Shown here piece by piece: positions 10,114 through 22,100 of a stretch of 64,000 nt of DNA. Position numbers and translations under genes: made by a program. Position 1 is the first letter of the stretch. The number at the start of each line of letters is the position of its first letter. Origin of the DNA: Hofstenia miamia (taxonomy: Eukaryota; Xenacoelomorpha; Acoela); NCBI GenBank assembly GCA_004352715.1, contig SCFE01000096.1:1653133-1717132 (forward strand), given 5' to 3'. The notes below the pieces were generated by a model, which saw nothing but the letters and a program-made list of their open reading frames with translations, had not been told where the DNA came from and made no database searches.

Positions 10114-10817
10114 TATATAATTTTAATAACATAAATGTGTACTACGCACATTATTTTTCTTGATTGTTTAGGTAGACTACATAATTGAGAAGAAATAATT
10201 TTGAAGAATAGTTCATTTCAGATGCACTTGCAATGCTACAAATTTTGTAAAAAACTTGAAAAATACATGAATTTGGTATTCAATAATTGTTCAGGAATTG
10301 AAAACTTCTTGAGCAATTATATTTTTCAAATTTTACTACAAGTAAATAAATAGAATGTAGTATATGTAGATGCATTATAGTGAGCATATAATCCCGTTTA
10401 TTTCTATGCATCATTTGAGAGAGTGAATGATAATGTGTCATTGGACTGGAGATATTATTTCAAACATCGCAATAAATTGAGTTCATTTAATTTCAAATAA
10501 TATTTTGTAAATATTTAATTTCACTAAACTACTTCCCCGCTAGAGGGCTTGTATATAATTTTAATAACATAAATGTGTACTACGCACATTATTTTTCTTG
10601 ATTGTTTAGGTAGACTACATAATTGAGAAGAAATAATTTTGAAGAATAGTTCATTTCAGATGCACTTGCAATGCTACAGAATTTGTAAAATACATGAATT
10701 TNATTGGACCGGAGCTATTAGTTCAAACATCGCTATAAATTGAGTTCATTTAATTTCAAATAATATTTTGTAAATATTTAATTTCACTAAACTACTTTCC
10801 CGCTAGAGGGCTTGTAA
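10114..10817. repeat. Imperfect tandem duplication, about 440-bp period
   Basis: The block starting at 10114 recurs from 10552, and the block at 10441-10554 recurs at 10703-10817 after a single N (10702). Copies differ by substitutions and small indels (for example ACTGGAGATATT against ACCGGAGCTATT), so this is a diverged duplication and not just an unmerged overlap. About 165 bp of the second unit is missing at the N. No coding content seen. Confidence 0.75.
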
Positions 10818-10819
10818 AT

Positions 10820-12690
10820 CACTTAATTAAATTTCGTGTATGATACACTGGGATGGGCTACAGCCCGCATGTAGAGTCGCCTGAGAACTACAAGAATTTC
10901 TAGTTCCCTGTTAATGAATTCACTGAACTTGTAAATCGAGGAAGTTTGCCCGAACACTTCACATCATTAATTCTATAAATTTGCTTCATTTGATTATTCT
11001 TGTTGTTGTTGCCTTCTACTTGATATGAAATGTACTACAAGACACAGGACAACGAAAGTGATTTAAACATAGTTATGATTATGATTTTTGTATATTTTAA
11101 TCAAAAGCTAAGGTGTACTTTTGTTGTTCAAATTCTCTTTTATCATAAAAAAAACAGGCTATTAAGGCCTACCGTTAATTCTGCAGTAAAAGCTTTCGAA
11201 AAATATATATTATTTTAAAAATTAAATGCATAAATTTGCATAATTTTATTGTGTTGTTCTTGCTTCTTTACTTGTTTAAGTATGCATACGTTTTGAAATT
11301 ATGAAGCGTTTTGATTTATCTCAATGAATGAATGATTTTAACTCCTTTTGTATTATAAGCACTCCTTGCAATGAAAAGTTTTGCATTAAGAAAGGCTTCA
11401 AATTATGAAAACTATAAAACAACAGATTTATCGATTACCCGCCAAATTGTTGAGTTTTGCAAGAATTTGTTCACACACAAACTAATTACTATCCATTTAA
11501 ATTTCTTTAAATCACTTATGATGAGATAATTCGAAGATATTAATCATGACAAAAGAAAAGGTAGCTTATCCCTATCCTTTCTAACGGTAATAGGAGTGTT
11601 ATGTGACATTGTCAAATAGAATATAAACCTGTCAAAACAGTAGATTTTAATATCATATCTTTAGGCTTATGTGGTTCTTTTCTTTTTCCAAAAACAAGTA
11701 AAACTTAATTTAAGTTAACAACTTGTGTACTTCAAGAAACAGAATTATTTACGGATGGTTTTTCCACTGAAAAAACTTCAGTTTTTAACTACAATAGAAA
11801 TTACGTAGAGAAAAAACAGCTATGAACAGTTTTTAGTAGATATTTTTCAAATTTGCACAAAAAAATTGAAGATCTTTCATAACTGTGAACAAAGGTTAAG
11901 TGGGTGAACTATAGAAAAGTTAAGAATTTCATGGACTTTTATTCTAAAAAAGAAGCTATTATTAGTTCTGTTACCAGCGGCGCGCTTAGAGGGGCAACCC
12001 CCTCCCTTTTTTGGGGCCAACTGCGAACACTTAAAAAAATGTTCTTTTCCTCCAAATTGAAAATTCAATATGTTATCAATCGATTTGCTCCAAAAAACAG
12101 ACGATTGCAATTTGTATAAGCCTATTTTGTTTAAAAAACATTTTTTTGCAATTTTTTTCTGTAAAAATGGGTGTCAGCCTCCCTCCCCTGTTTTAAAAAT
12201 CCTAAGCACGCCACTGTCTATTACGTCAAGTGCACATGTGATCCTCTTTCTCTTTAAATGGTTATTTGTAAATTTTTTGTTTTTTATTCCATACTAGAAT
12301 CTTGTTACCATAATTTATTTTTTGTCACAATTACAAGTACATATATTTAAGCCAATTTTCACTATAAAAAAGTTGTTAACGAATTATCTAGTGTGCAATT
12401 TCTTCTTACTCAGTTCCCTTACTGTTGTTTCTTTGACCGGTAGGACTTTGCTGGCTGCTGGCCCTTGATCAAAGTGAATTATCAATATTCGAACTCAAAA
12501 TCGATCAAAAATCCATACGAAAACATCACAGAACTCGGAGCTATCTTAAAATCAATTGTATTATTCTTTAAAAAACCGGGAATTAAAAAAAACTCGATCA
12601 AACTAGGAATTTTCTTCAAAAATATACTCGAACTTTAAATCGAAACTTAAAACTCGAGCGGCTACCTATGATACCTCGTGGATGTGGATA
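10820..12690. other. Non-coding AT-rich spacer
   Basis: No supported gene on either strand. The short frames here (such as 11030-11218 and 11904-12119) have no recognisable content. A GC-richer patch near 11975-12010 and 12165-12220 (CCCCCTCCC, CAGCCTCCCTCC) may be a degraded interspersed repeat. Confidence 0.4.
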
Positions 12691-12697
12691 CCGCTAT

Positions 12698-13765
12698 CAG
12701 AGATGGAATCGGATCGGATCTTCATTTCGAGAAACTTCGGATCTGTTTCGGATCCAAAATTTTTTTAAGCTTGTGTATTTGTACACTTTATAAATTATGC
12801 ACATTTTTACATTGATTCCCAATTTAAATATGTTAATAATCTCATTCTAAGTGAAATTTCATTGTTCATACAACAGGTTCCTCGTAATTCTTACCAAACA
12901 CTTATAAAATTAGTGACAAATATTTCAAAGCTGAAAATGCGATTCATGTTAGCCATCACATCCAGATAAAATTGTAAGTTAACCAAAAACATTTGTTTGT
13001 ATAAATTTAAAAATGGAAAAACATAAGAAACACAGAGAAGCAAGAGGAATGCCTTAGTTGCTGCAAACACTGCCAAAATTTAATGATACTAATAGACTGC
13101 TCTTAAATAAAAAATTCTCATGTAAGATACACTTTAAGCAATTTCCAATGCCAAGATAAATTTTGTTTTCAGAAAAGTCTCGTGATTATTAAATCACTAA
13201 CATAAGCATTTTTATAGACCCATAACTTTGGCATAGCAATAATAGGGGATAAATTTATTTAATGTCACTTTTCTAATCTAATCTAGTATCCACTTTCAAT
13301 GAAAAGTAAAATTCAAAATATATATTTACATCTAAAATTAAGCTTGAAAAAATGAATTTTCTATGACGGATTTTAATACACTCTATCACAATTTTTTTAA
13401 TATCTTGCAATATAAATTTTGGGTTTGCTCTTTAAATTGTGATTGTTTGTGTTATTTTTGTTTTCATCGCATTAGCTGCAATTTCGAAGTAAGTTTTAAC
13501 TTGTTGTTTGAAAGTCTTTCCATTCTCAATTCATAGTAACATATTACAAAATTGCATGGAGTTCTGCTATTGTACATGGAGGCGAAGCGGCATTTACCTC
13601 CTTCCCGAAGAAAGCCATTAATTTAATTGGCTGTGATCTTTTGTCGATCAGATTTTGTGCGGCACAAATAAAAATAAAAATTCTTTTAAAAATTCGGATC
13701 GGATCGGATCGGATCCGGATCATGAAGTTTCGGATCCGGAGTGGATCGGATCCTAAGATGTTGGA
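12698..13765. repeat. Probable hAT-type MITE with GGATC subterminal repeats
   Basis: The left edge reads CAGAGATGG, a typical hAT-like terminus, followed at once by overlapping CGGATC motifs (12706-12760). A second dense cluster of CGGATC/GGATCC lies at 13695-13760. Clustered short motifs next to both ends are characteristic of hAT transposase-binding arrays. I did not find a matching right terminus or an 8-bp duplication, so the limits are approximate. Confidence 0.4.
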
Positions 13766-13842
13766 GTAAAGTCTTTGTAGGTACTAATAGATACAACACA
13801 TTGATCATCGGCAGGGTAAGTGAATTGGAGAAACATTATCCC

Positions 13843-13930
13843 CAGACTTGTCAACGAGCCGTAATTTCTAAGCTCGGCTCGCCACAGAAAATCTTTCAAT
13901 GAGGCTCGTTTCAGCTCGGCATTTTTTTAA
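13843..13930. repeat. Truncated copy of the CAGACTTGTC hAT MITE
   Basis: Begins CAGACTTGTCAACGAGCC, like the intact element at 15591, and continues with CTCGGCTCG motifs to about 13920. No matching right end was found. Confidence 0.55.
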
Positions 13931-14259
13931 AAAATATTGTTTTCTCAGAATTTTTTCAATTGCTCCTCCTAATATTTAATAAATATTTCTAAAATACGAT
14001 TATAAGTAAGGAATATTGAATGAAAGAAAAACATTTCTTGAAAAATGACAACCTTGAAATCCTGTAAGAGAAGGAAGTTGTAACCCAAGATAGAAGTGGG
14101 AAGAATTTTTGTGAACTGCACTGCCCTGCCTCACACAATTTGTGCCCTGCCCCATTTCCACGCGTTGACATCTGCTTCACATTGCTCCACGTTTTATATT
14201 CTACCGCCCCAAATGGCCTTCTCAAAAATTCTGCTTACGATATTTTATTGCCCCATATA

Positions 14260-14858
14260 CAGGGTGTTCGCGATCTCCCCGCCGTTTTTTAAACTCAATC
14301 ATAACGAAAAATTATGATTAAAATAAACACTAATGATATTACTAACAACAAACATAAAATTAAAGCAAGTGTTCAATGTGTCCTCCATTACTTTCAATAC
14401 ACAGATTGCAGCGGTTGAGAAATGAATTATACGCTTTTTTAATAACTTCTATATCCAAGTTTGTCAAAAGTGTTGTCAATCTGCTCCTGAGTTCCTCGAC
14501 TGTTTTTGGTGTGGGATTTTGATATAATCTATTTCTTATATCACCCCAATGCCAGAAATCAAGTACAGACAAGTCTGGGCTTCGAGGCGGCCAAGCAAAA
14601 TTACTTCCTCTTCGCAGTTAAACGCCGTCGCATAGGAAACAATCATTGAAATTTCATCTAACGTATAGTCTCTGTATTCCATTATTGATTATCAATTTGA
14701 TTACAAATGCAATCTGTGTATTGAAAGTAATGGAGGACACATTGAACACTTGCTTTAATTTTATGTTTGTTGTTGGAAATATAATTAGTGTTTATTTTAA
14801 TCATTATTTTTCGTTATGATTGAGTTTAAAAAACGGCGGGGAGATCGCGAACACCCTG
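14260..14858 (-). mobile_element. Fold-back Tc1/mariner-type element with about 150-bp TIRs
   Basis: Ends CAGGGTGTTCGCGATC (left) and its reverse complement (right) are flanked by TA on both sides (14258-14259, 14859-14860). The inverted arms, about 14260-14409 and 14709-14858, match at all but a handful of positions. The interior keeps part of a transposase gene on the minus strand. At 599 bp the element is non-autonomous. Confidence 0.9.
14360..14615 (-). pseudogene. Tc1/mariner transposase C-terminal fragment
   Basis: The minus strand reads FAWPPRSPDLSVLDFWHWGD, then NRLYQNP and NLCIESNGGHIEHLL. This is the last catalytic-aspartate region (PPRSPDL...D) and C-terminus of an IS630/Tc1/mariner transposase. 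The N-terminal and middle parts are absent. The last 16 or so codons lie in the left inverted arm, so they are also present, in opposite orientation, near 14711-14752. Confidence 0.8.
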
Positions 14859-15590
14859 TATGTTCTATGACAATTTTCATTGCACTACACCACACCACCA
14901 CTCAAATATTTTGAATTCTTACTTCCTAGAGGATACAGCATCATTTTTTAAAATGAAATTTCTTCTATTACTACGAATAAGAATTTAATAACAAACGTGA
15001 TACCACCGCATATTAATAACATTATTAATAACAAAATGAAATTTAATTTTAACTCTATAAAGCTTTCTATGAAGCCTATTGATAACAAATCAGGTCAAAA
15101 CGATCTTGCTGATATCATTAAATAGAATCAAATTTCATCAAGAGCTAAAAATGCATTGAAATTAATTTTTCAAAATGCGACTAAATTCCAAGTAAATCAA
15201 AATTTTTTTGAGCAGGGATCTTTAATCTAAAAAAAATACTTTTGAAATCTCTAAATGGCAATCTCTTACTTAAATCTTTCTTAATTAAAAAGTTTTGCCC
15301 AAATGTATACCACTTTAGAAAAATCTTACCCCCTACCCTCCCCACCCTGCCTCATGGGTCGACCAGCCCCACTTCCATTTCTGGTTGTAACCAGGACGGG
15401 GTATTGAATGGACTGAATCGACTGGGCTTACATGTGATGTAAAGGGCCCCATAAACATCAGCTTTTAAGCAGGAAGCAGAGTTGCCAAATTGCAGTAAAT
15501 GCAAATTTTGGGTTCATGATGTTGGTTGCATATTTGTTAAGTGATCAGAAATAATATGAGCCTCATTTCTTGTGTCTAATGTAATGATAT

Positions 15591-16215
15591 CAGACTTGTC
15601 AACGAGCCGATATTTCCAAGCTCGGCTCGCTTAAATTTTGTGTAAGTTCCGCTCGGCTCGGCNNNNNNNNNNNNNNNNNNNNNNNNNNNNNNNNNNNNNN
15701 NNNNNNNNNNNNNNNNNNNNNNNNNNNNNNNNNNNNNNNNNNNNNNNNNNNNNNNNNNNNNNNNNNNNNNNNNNNNNNNNNNNNNNNNNNNNNNNNNNNN
15801 NNNNNNNNNNNNNNNNNNNNNNNNNNNNNNNNNNNNNNNNNNNNNNNNNNNNNNNNNNNNNNNNNNNNNNNNNNNNNNNNNNNNNNNNNNNNNNNNNNNN
15901 NNNNNNNNNNNNNNNNNNNNNNNNNNNNNNNNNNNNNNNNNNNNNNNNNNNNNNNNNNNNNNNNNNNNNNNNNNNNNNNNNNNNNNNNNNNNNNNNNNNN
16001 NNNNNNNNNNNNNNNNNNNNNNNNNNNNNNNNNNNNNNNNNNNNNNNNNNNNNNNNNNNNNNNNNNNNNNNNNNNNNNNNNNNNNNNNNNNNNNNNNNNN
16101 NNNNNNNNNNNNNNNNNNNNNNNNNNNNNNNNNNNNNNNNNNNNNNNNNNNNNNNNNNNNNNNNNNNNNNNNNNNNNNNNNNNNTCAAGCTCGGCTCGGC
16201 TCGTGGACAAGTCTG
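15591..16215. mobile_element. hAT MITE with 8-bp target duplication
   Basis: Left end CAGACTTGTCAACGAGCC (15591-15608) and right end the reverse complement of CAGACTTGTCCACGAGCC. Direct 8-bp duplications AATGATAT sit at 15583-15590 and 16216-16223, which is diagnostic of hAT transposition. Subterminal GAGCCGAGC/CTCGGCTCG motifs occur at both ends. A 522-N gap (15663-16184) hides the interior, so an internal transposase cannot be excluded. Confidence 0.85.
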
Positions 16216-16290
16216 AATGATATTATTTATGCTGCGTATGTCTGTAATGCTATATTCACTGTCATGTTTTGCCCCGCATGTATGGTTATG

Positions 16291-16345
16291 CAGACTTGTC
16301 AACGAGCTGAATTCTAATGATCCGAGCCGAGCTTGAGCACTGCAT
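16291..16345. repeat. Second truncated CAGACTTGTC hAT MITE end
   Basis: CAGACTTGTCAACGAGCTGA begins at 16291, 76 bp after the intact element, and is followed by CCGAGCCGAGCTTGAGC. No right end seen. Confidence 0.5.
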
Positions 16346-16700
16346 TGGATATACAAAGAGCCCTTCTTAACCAAACAAATTCATAGTTCCCCTTATTTTT
16401 TTCCCTAAGTTGTATAATATAGGGTCTTCCACAAAAACCGCGTTTTTCAAACGAAATGTTTTGAATATTAGATAGATAAGCAATTAAAGCATAAATATCT
16501 TTATATACATATAAAACATTGAAAAGACGTATTCTTATCCATTCAATATAATTTTTTCCATAAAAACTCAAGGGAAGAACCTAAAGGTAGTAACCATTAT
16601 TAGCTACAATGACCAGCAAGTCATTAATTAGACGATGCAGTTTCCGAGACAGCTTGAAGCACGTCATTTTTTCGCCCAGAAAGCCTTTATATATATATAT

Positions 16701-16831
16701 NNNNNNNNNNNNNNNNNNNNNNNNNNNNNNNNNNNNNNNNNNNNNNNNNNNNNNNNNNNNNNNNNNNNNNNNNNNNNNNNNNNNNNNNNNNNNNNNNNNN
16801 NNNNNNNNNNNNNNNNNNNNNNNNNNNNNNN
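16701..16831. other. Assembly gap (131 N) inside a TA microsatellite
   Basis: TA repeats lie directly on both sides (about 16688-16700 and 16834-16863), so the gap is a length-unresolved microsatellite. Confidence 0.9.
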
Positions 16832-16864
<33 letters not shown>

Positions 16865-17009
16865 TTGCACAGATTAACTATATAATGCAATGCAAATATA
16901 TGCCGGCAAAACCGACAACCGGTATTAGCTATTGGAGGTCAGCTACTACCGATCTTAAAATTTATAGACGGCTCCAACAATTGCTGGAACCATACCTTGA
17001 TGTTTCGGT

Positions 17010-17355
17010 AAGAGCACGGCATAAAAGGACATAGTGGGGCACGAGCACGACACGAAATTAAAAAAAATCAAGCTCGAGTTAGGCACGACACGAAAATTTA
17101 TACATTTTTCAATGAATGAAGAAGGCATCTTAGATAAAATCATATGAATGAATTGTTTTTGTCAACAAATTTTTTCAATACTTTAACAAATTTGTTCGAG
17201 AAACAAAACTTTCGATGATTTTAATATGCAAATTAATAGATTTCGAAAATAAAAATACGTATATTAATGTCGGCACGAGCATGGCATGGACACGAAATTT
17301 TCTGTACAAATAAGCACGGGCACGGCATGAGCACGGCACGGCACGGCATGGTACA
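17010..17355. repeat. GCACG-rich repeat block
   Basis: Clusters of GCACGG, GCACGA and CACGAAA occur at 17011-17095 and 17274-17352. The phrase GGCACGAGCAYGRCAYG then CACGAAA recurs in the same orientation. By analogy with the neighbouring GGATC and GAGCCG arrays this could be a hAT terminus, but no terminal repeat or target duplication was identified. Confidence 0.35.
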
Positions 17356-17819
17356 ATATAAAGCAAGGCATCGTTCCAACTCTGTACTACAATATGCTAC
17401 ATGTATCCGCCTCAAGCCGTGCTTATTGAAGTTCACACATCAAGCATTTGCTTTAACTGACAAAACCTTTAATAAATGAACATATATTAAACAGTAGGCT
17501 GAATTGAATGATAGACAGATATAATTGGGCCAAAGCATCTTCTACTTAATCACTAATTATAAAAATAACATTCAAAAATTATATATTTTCGACATTTTGA
17601 ACTACATTTATTTATAATAGCAAATAATTTACATGACATTTGTATTAATATAATTCGATTTTGGGGTGAAACATTATGTTTATTTCGGAAAATTACTGGA
17701 ATTATTGATAAGCGCTGGTTAAGCAATATCTGGACACATATTTCTGTATGAGTGATTGGGATTTGCATTCAATAAAAGAACCTGTCCTAACTCGAAGTAG
17801 TAAGACTTGGGCAGAAGCA

Positions 17820-17933
17820 CGTTCCACTTTTTTCTGATTGGTCGAGAGGTGGGGTCCATTCCGTTACACTTTTCTCTGATTGGTCGAATGGGACCTTTGG
17901 CTTCTGCTGGGCCGTGTATATTGACGGGGGTGT
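17820..17933. repeat. CRE/CCAAT-type module, copy 2 (inverted)
   Basis: Reverse-orientation relative of 3032-3167. Two TGATTGGTCGA boxes (CCAAT on the minus strand), each beside a TTCCACTTTT or TTACACTTTT block, then GACGGGGGTGT matching the CACCCCCGG part of copy 1. Diverged, so an old repeat. Confidence 0.6.
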
Positions 17934-17972
17934 ATCTCTAATGTCATTGGAATGTTTTGTTGGCAAGCAATA

Positions 17973-18248
17973 TTGTTTGCAGTCTATTGTTTAAAATGTA
18001 ACCAATTTTTGTAGAGGTTGAGGTATTACATAATAAGTATTTTCAAACAAATAATTTTCTAATATTGAGGGTAATAAATACGTTTCACAGAAAACACATG
18101 TTAATTGCAAAAATAAACACATTTGTTTGTAGTCTATTGTATAAAATGTAACCAATTTTTTTTATACACATAGAGATTGAGGAATTTTCAAAAATACCAT
18201 GAGATTAGAATTGTTTGCAATCTATTGTTCAAAATGTAACCAATTTTT
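17973..18248. repeat. Three spaced copies of a CCAAT-containing 37-bp motif
   Basis: Motif TTGTTTGYARTCTATTGT, then AAAATGTAACCAATTTTT, occurs at 17973-18010, 18124-18160 and 18211-18248. Spacing is irregular. No gene follows. Confidence 0.7.
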
Positions 18249-18360
18249 TACTTGCTTTTTATTTGGCCCAACTTAGCTTACATGTTTTATTTTCTTTACA
18301 TACTTCATACTTGCATTTTGTTAATGTCGGTGACTCGCTTATTTATGTGGCTTAATTTAG

Positions 18361-18492
18361 TTTACATACTTGTTTTTTTATTAACATACATGACATTGGA
18401 AAATACCACATCACACATTAATTTAGTTTAAATTGTTTAGTTTACATACTTGTTTTTTATTAACATCCATGACATTGGAAAATACCACATCA
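18361..18492. repeat. Two direct 52-bp repeats
   Basis: 18361-18412 and 18441-18492 share TTTACATACTTGTTTTTT, then TTAACAT and ATGACATTGGAAAATACCAC, with one or two differences. AT-rich, no coding content. Confidence 0.75.
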
Positions 18493-18549
18493 TTTTAGTT
18501 TACATGTTTACTTTACTTACTTCTTTTAATTAATAAAATTTAATAACAA

Positions 18550-19022
18550 ATGTTTGAATCAGAGAGATAATAATACTCGTTAAAAGTGTAATGTCTTATT
18601 TCGGTAATAATGTAAAATAATTTTTCGGAAAAAACCAAAAACTAGTTTATGCAAAAACTCGCAATTTCTAATATTTAATAAACGTACGTGGTAAAACCCA
18701 CATACGTGTTTAAGACAAGACAAAAATGTAATTTATTCTACACTTTGCTTATAATGATCATATATATCTTACTATTAAATTTGTCTATTGTGTTAGTTTA
18801 TCATCATTGTTGTTGAGGGAATTCTGTAGGAAACAAACGCATTATGAATTTCACACGGTCATATCTAAATTAATGATTAATAAGTCAAATGAGGTGATAG
18901 ATCACAGTATAAAACACATGACAATTAAAAGCTTAAATAAATTCAATAAAAATGTGCAACCCGAATATTGATTCACTAATCCATAATTCATTACAAAGGT
19001 ATAAAAATTTTTCTAAATTTAA
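18550..19022. other. AT-rich spacer, nothing supported
   Basis: About 470 bases with no recognisable ORF or repeat between the CCAAT-rich repeats and a TA microsatellite. Confidence 0.45.
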
Positions 19023-19078
19023 TTATATATATATATATATATATATACTGTATATATATATATATATATATATATAGT
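19023..19078. repeat. TA microsatellite
   Basis: Nearly uninterrupted TA repeat with a central CTG interruption. Confidence 0.95.
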
Positions 19079-19199
19079 AGTAAATATATTTATTTTAAAA
19101 AATTATAAAGAATAATAAGTTACAGGATAGAAAATAAATAAAATCACTAAAAATTCACACCACTAACACTAGCACAATTCCCACAAAAGCAAATCAATA

Positions 19200-22100
19200 C
19201 TTTACGACAACTGCTTACAGTACTATAATTTAAAATAAAATAATCCCCAGAATAGTGTTTTCAATTTCTTCTTAGTTAAAGTAGATTCTTCAAATAAGTT
19301 AATTTCGGTTTGCATATGAATATAATTGGCCATTGTCACAATACGATTAAAATAAAATTTTCTGGATATGATATTTATCAGCTTAGAAGATTTGAATAGC
19401 AACTTATTGCTAGATCGTAGACCAGGTATATTGGGTAAGTAATATGTAATAAAGTTAGATATTTTAATATCATACGTATTAGTTAAAATTCTATGAAAGA
19501 AGAGTAGATCCAATAACTGCAAATTTATGGAAAGAGGTAATAGTTTCAATTTTAGTAGTCTTTCTTTATGATCTTCACCTGACGTACAAGTTATAGATTT
19601 ACCTTCTATGGAAACACAAAAGTTGGGGTCGAAAGGAACAAAGAATAGCTGGAGTTTATTTAAATTATATTTCAAGCCATTTGAATTCGTCCAATCAATT
19701 AAATTATTAATATCCGTGTGGAGATCTTCTATTAAATTTGCAACGATTTTTAGGAGTACTTTTCTTGCAAAATGATGGTAAGTCATTAATGTATATAACA
19801 AATAATAAAGGACCCAAGACTGAACCCTGGGGAACTCTACTAGTAACATATTTAAATTCAGATTGTATGTTATTGATTTTCACCGATTGTTTTCTATTAC
19901 TTAAGTAGGAGGAAAGCAGACTCAGAAATTTGTCACCGACTCCCAAATCTTTTAGCTTTTTTAACAATCTTACATAATCCACTTTATCAAAAGCTTTAAA
20001 GAAATCTGTGTAAAGGATTACAGAAGGATTGTTATCATCAAGATTAGAAAGTATTAGATCATTAAACGAAAGTAATTGTAAAGTTATTGATCTTCGTTTA
20101 ATAAAACCAAATTGTGATGGAGATAAACTACACATAACTATAGGATATAGACTTTTTAGATTAATCTTGCAAAAGCTAGTGAGATTTTGGGCAAAATACT
20201 TATAGGACGATATTTTTTAATGTTATGTTTATCACCAGATTTGAAGATAGGAGTTATTATAGAATTCTTCCAACAATTTGGAAATTCTCCTANGGGTAAG
20301 TAATATGTAATAAAGTTAGATATTTTAATATCATACGTATTAGTTAAAATTCTATGAAAGAAGAGTAGATCCAATAACTGCAAATTTATGGAAAGAGGTA
20401 ATAGTTTCAATTTTAGTAGTCTTTCTTTATGATCTTCACCTGACGTACAAGTTATAGATTTACCTTCTATGGAAACACAAAAGTTGGGGTCGAAAGGAAC
20501 AAAGAATAGCTGGAGTTTATTTAAATTATATTTCAAGCCATTTGAATTCGTCCAATCAATTAAATTATTAATATCCGTGTGGAGATCTTCTATTAAATTT
20601 GCAACGATTTTTAGGAGTACTTTTCTTGCAAAATGATGGTAAGTCATTAATGTATATAACAAATAATAAAGGACCCAAGACTGAACCCTGGGGAACTCTA
20701 CTAGTAACATATTTAAATTCAGATTGTATGTTATTGATTTTCACCGATTGTTTTCTATTACTTAAGTAGGAGGAAAGCAGACTCAGAAATTTGTCACCGA
20801 CTCCCAAATCTTTTAGCTTTTTTAACAATCTTACATAATCCACTTTATCAAAAGCTTTAAAGAAATCTGTGTAAAGGATTACAGAAGGATTGTTATCATC
20901 AAGATTAGAAAGTATTAGATCATTAAACGAAAGTAATTGTAAAGTTATTGATCTTCGTTTAATAAAACCAAATTGTGATGGAGATAAACTACACATAACT
21001 ATAGGATATAGACTTTTTAGATTAATCTTGCAAAAGCTAGTGAGATTTTGGGCAAAATACTTATAGGACGATATTTTTTAATGTTATGTTTATCACCAGA
21101 TTTGAAGATAGGAGTTATTATAGAATTCTTCCAACAATTTGGAAATTCTCCTAGATTGATGTAGTGCTTGAAGAGAACGTAAACATGTGGTGTAAGTGCC
21201 TTTGCATATTTATCCAAAAACAAATTGGTAATCCTATCTGAGCCACAACCAAAAGTTGAACAATTTAATAAAATGTCATAAACTGTCTCCAAAGAAATAT
21301 CTATTTCATTGAAGACATTGGGTTGGTATCCATCTTCAATTTGGCTGAATGGAGTAAAATTCGAACAAAAATATTCATTGAATTTATTAGCAATTTCATA
21401 GCTCGATAAGTGGGTGAAATCTAAATAATACCTTTGATTGGGGAGCTGGGATGCTGTCAAATTTCTAAGAAGCTTATAACAGACAATAGGAGATGCAATA
21501 TCAGCAAAACTATTGACATAAATAGTTCTGTCTAGCTCTATTGATTCAAAGAGATCATTTACCAGGCTGATAAAACGTGAATATGTACCGAATTTTTTAG
21601 CATTCCATGATATATTGAACAAGTGAACCGAATGTGAAGAAAAATAGTTGGGTAGTATTGTACGAGCAAGCCTTTTCTTTGGCACGCACATATCAATATA
21701 ATATTTTATTGTACTGTTGTACCAAGTGTTTATAAAATCTAATTGTCCAGTTGCATTTATGTTAGTAATAAGTGTGTCCAACATCAGTTCTGATTCATTG
21801 GCTTTATTAAAAGAATATGTACTTTTCTCTGTAAGACTATGGCAATTAGTAAGAGATGGTAGATCAATATTATCATTAAGTTGCATTTGCAAGTATAGAA
21901 GAGAGTGATCAGAGAAGCGATTATCGTTGATCGCTTCGATTACTTTGAAATTATTTTGATTAGTGAATACCAGATCTAAAATATTGCCACAAATATGAGT
22001 AGAGAAATCAATAATCCTAGCTATGTGGTAGGAACTCAGGTAATCAATTATGCTCTTATCGTCTACAACAGAAGTGTAGTAGGATGCCCAATCAAATTCA

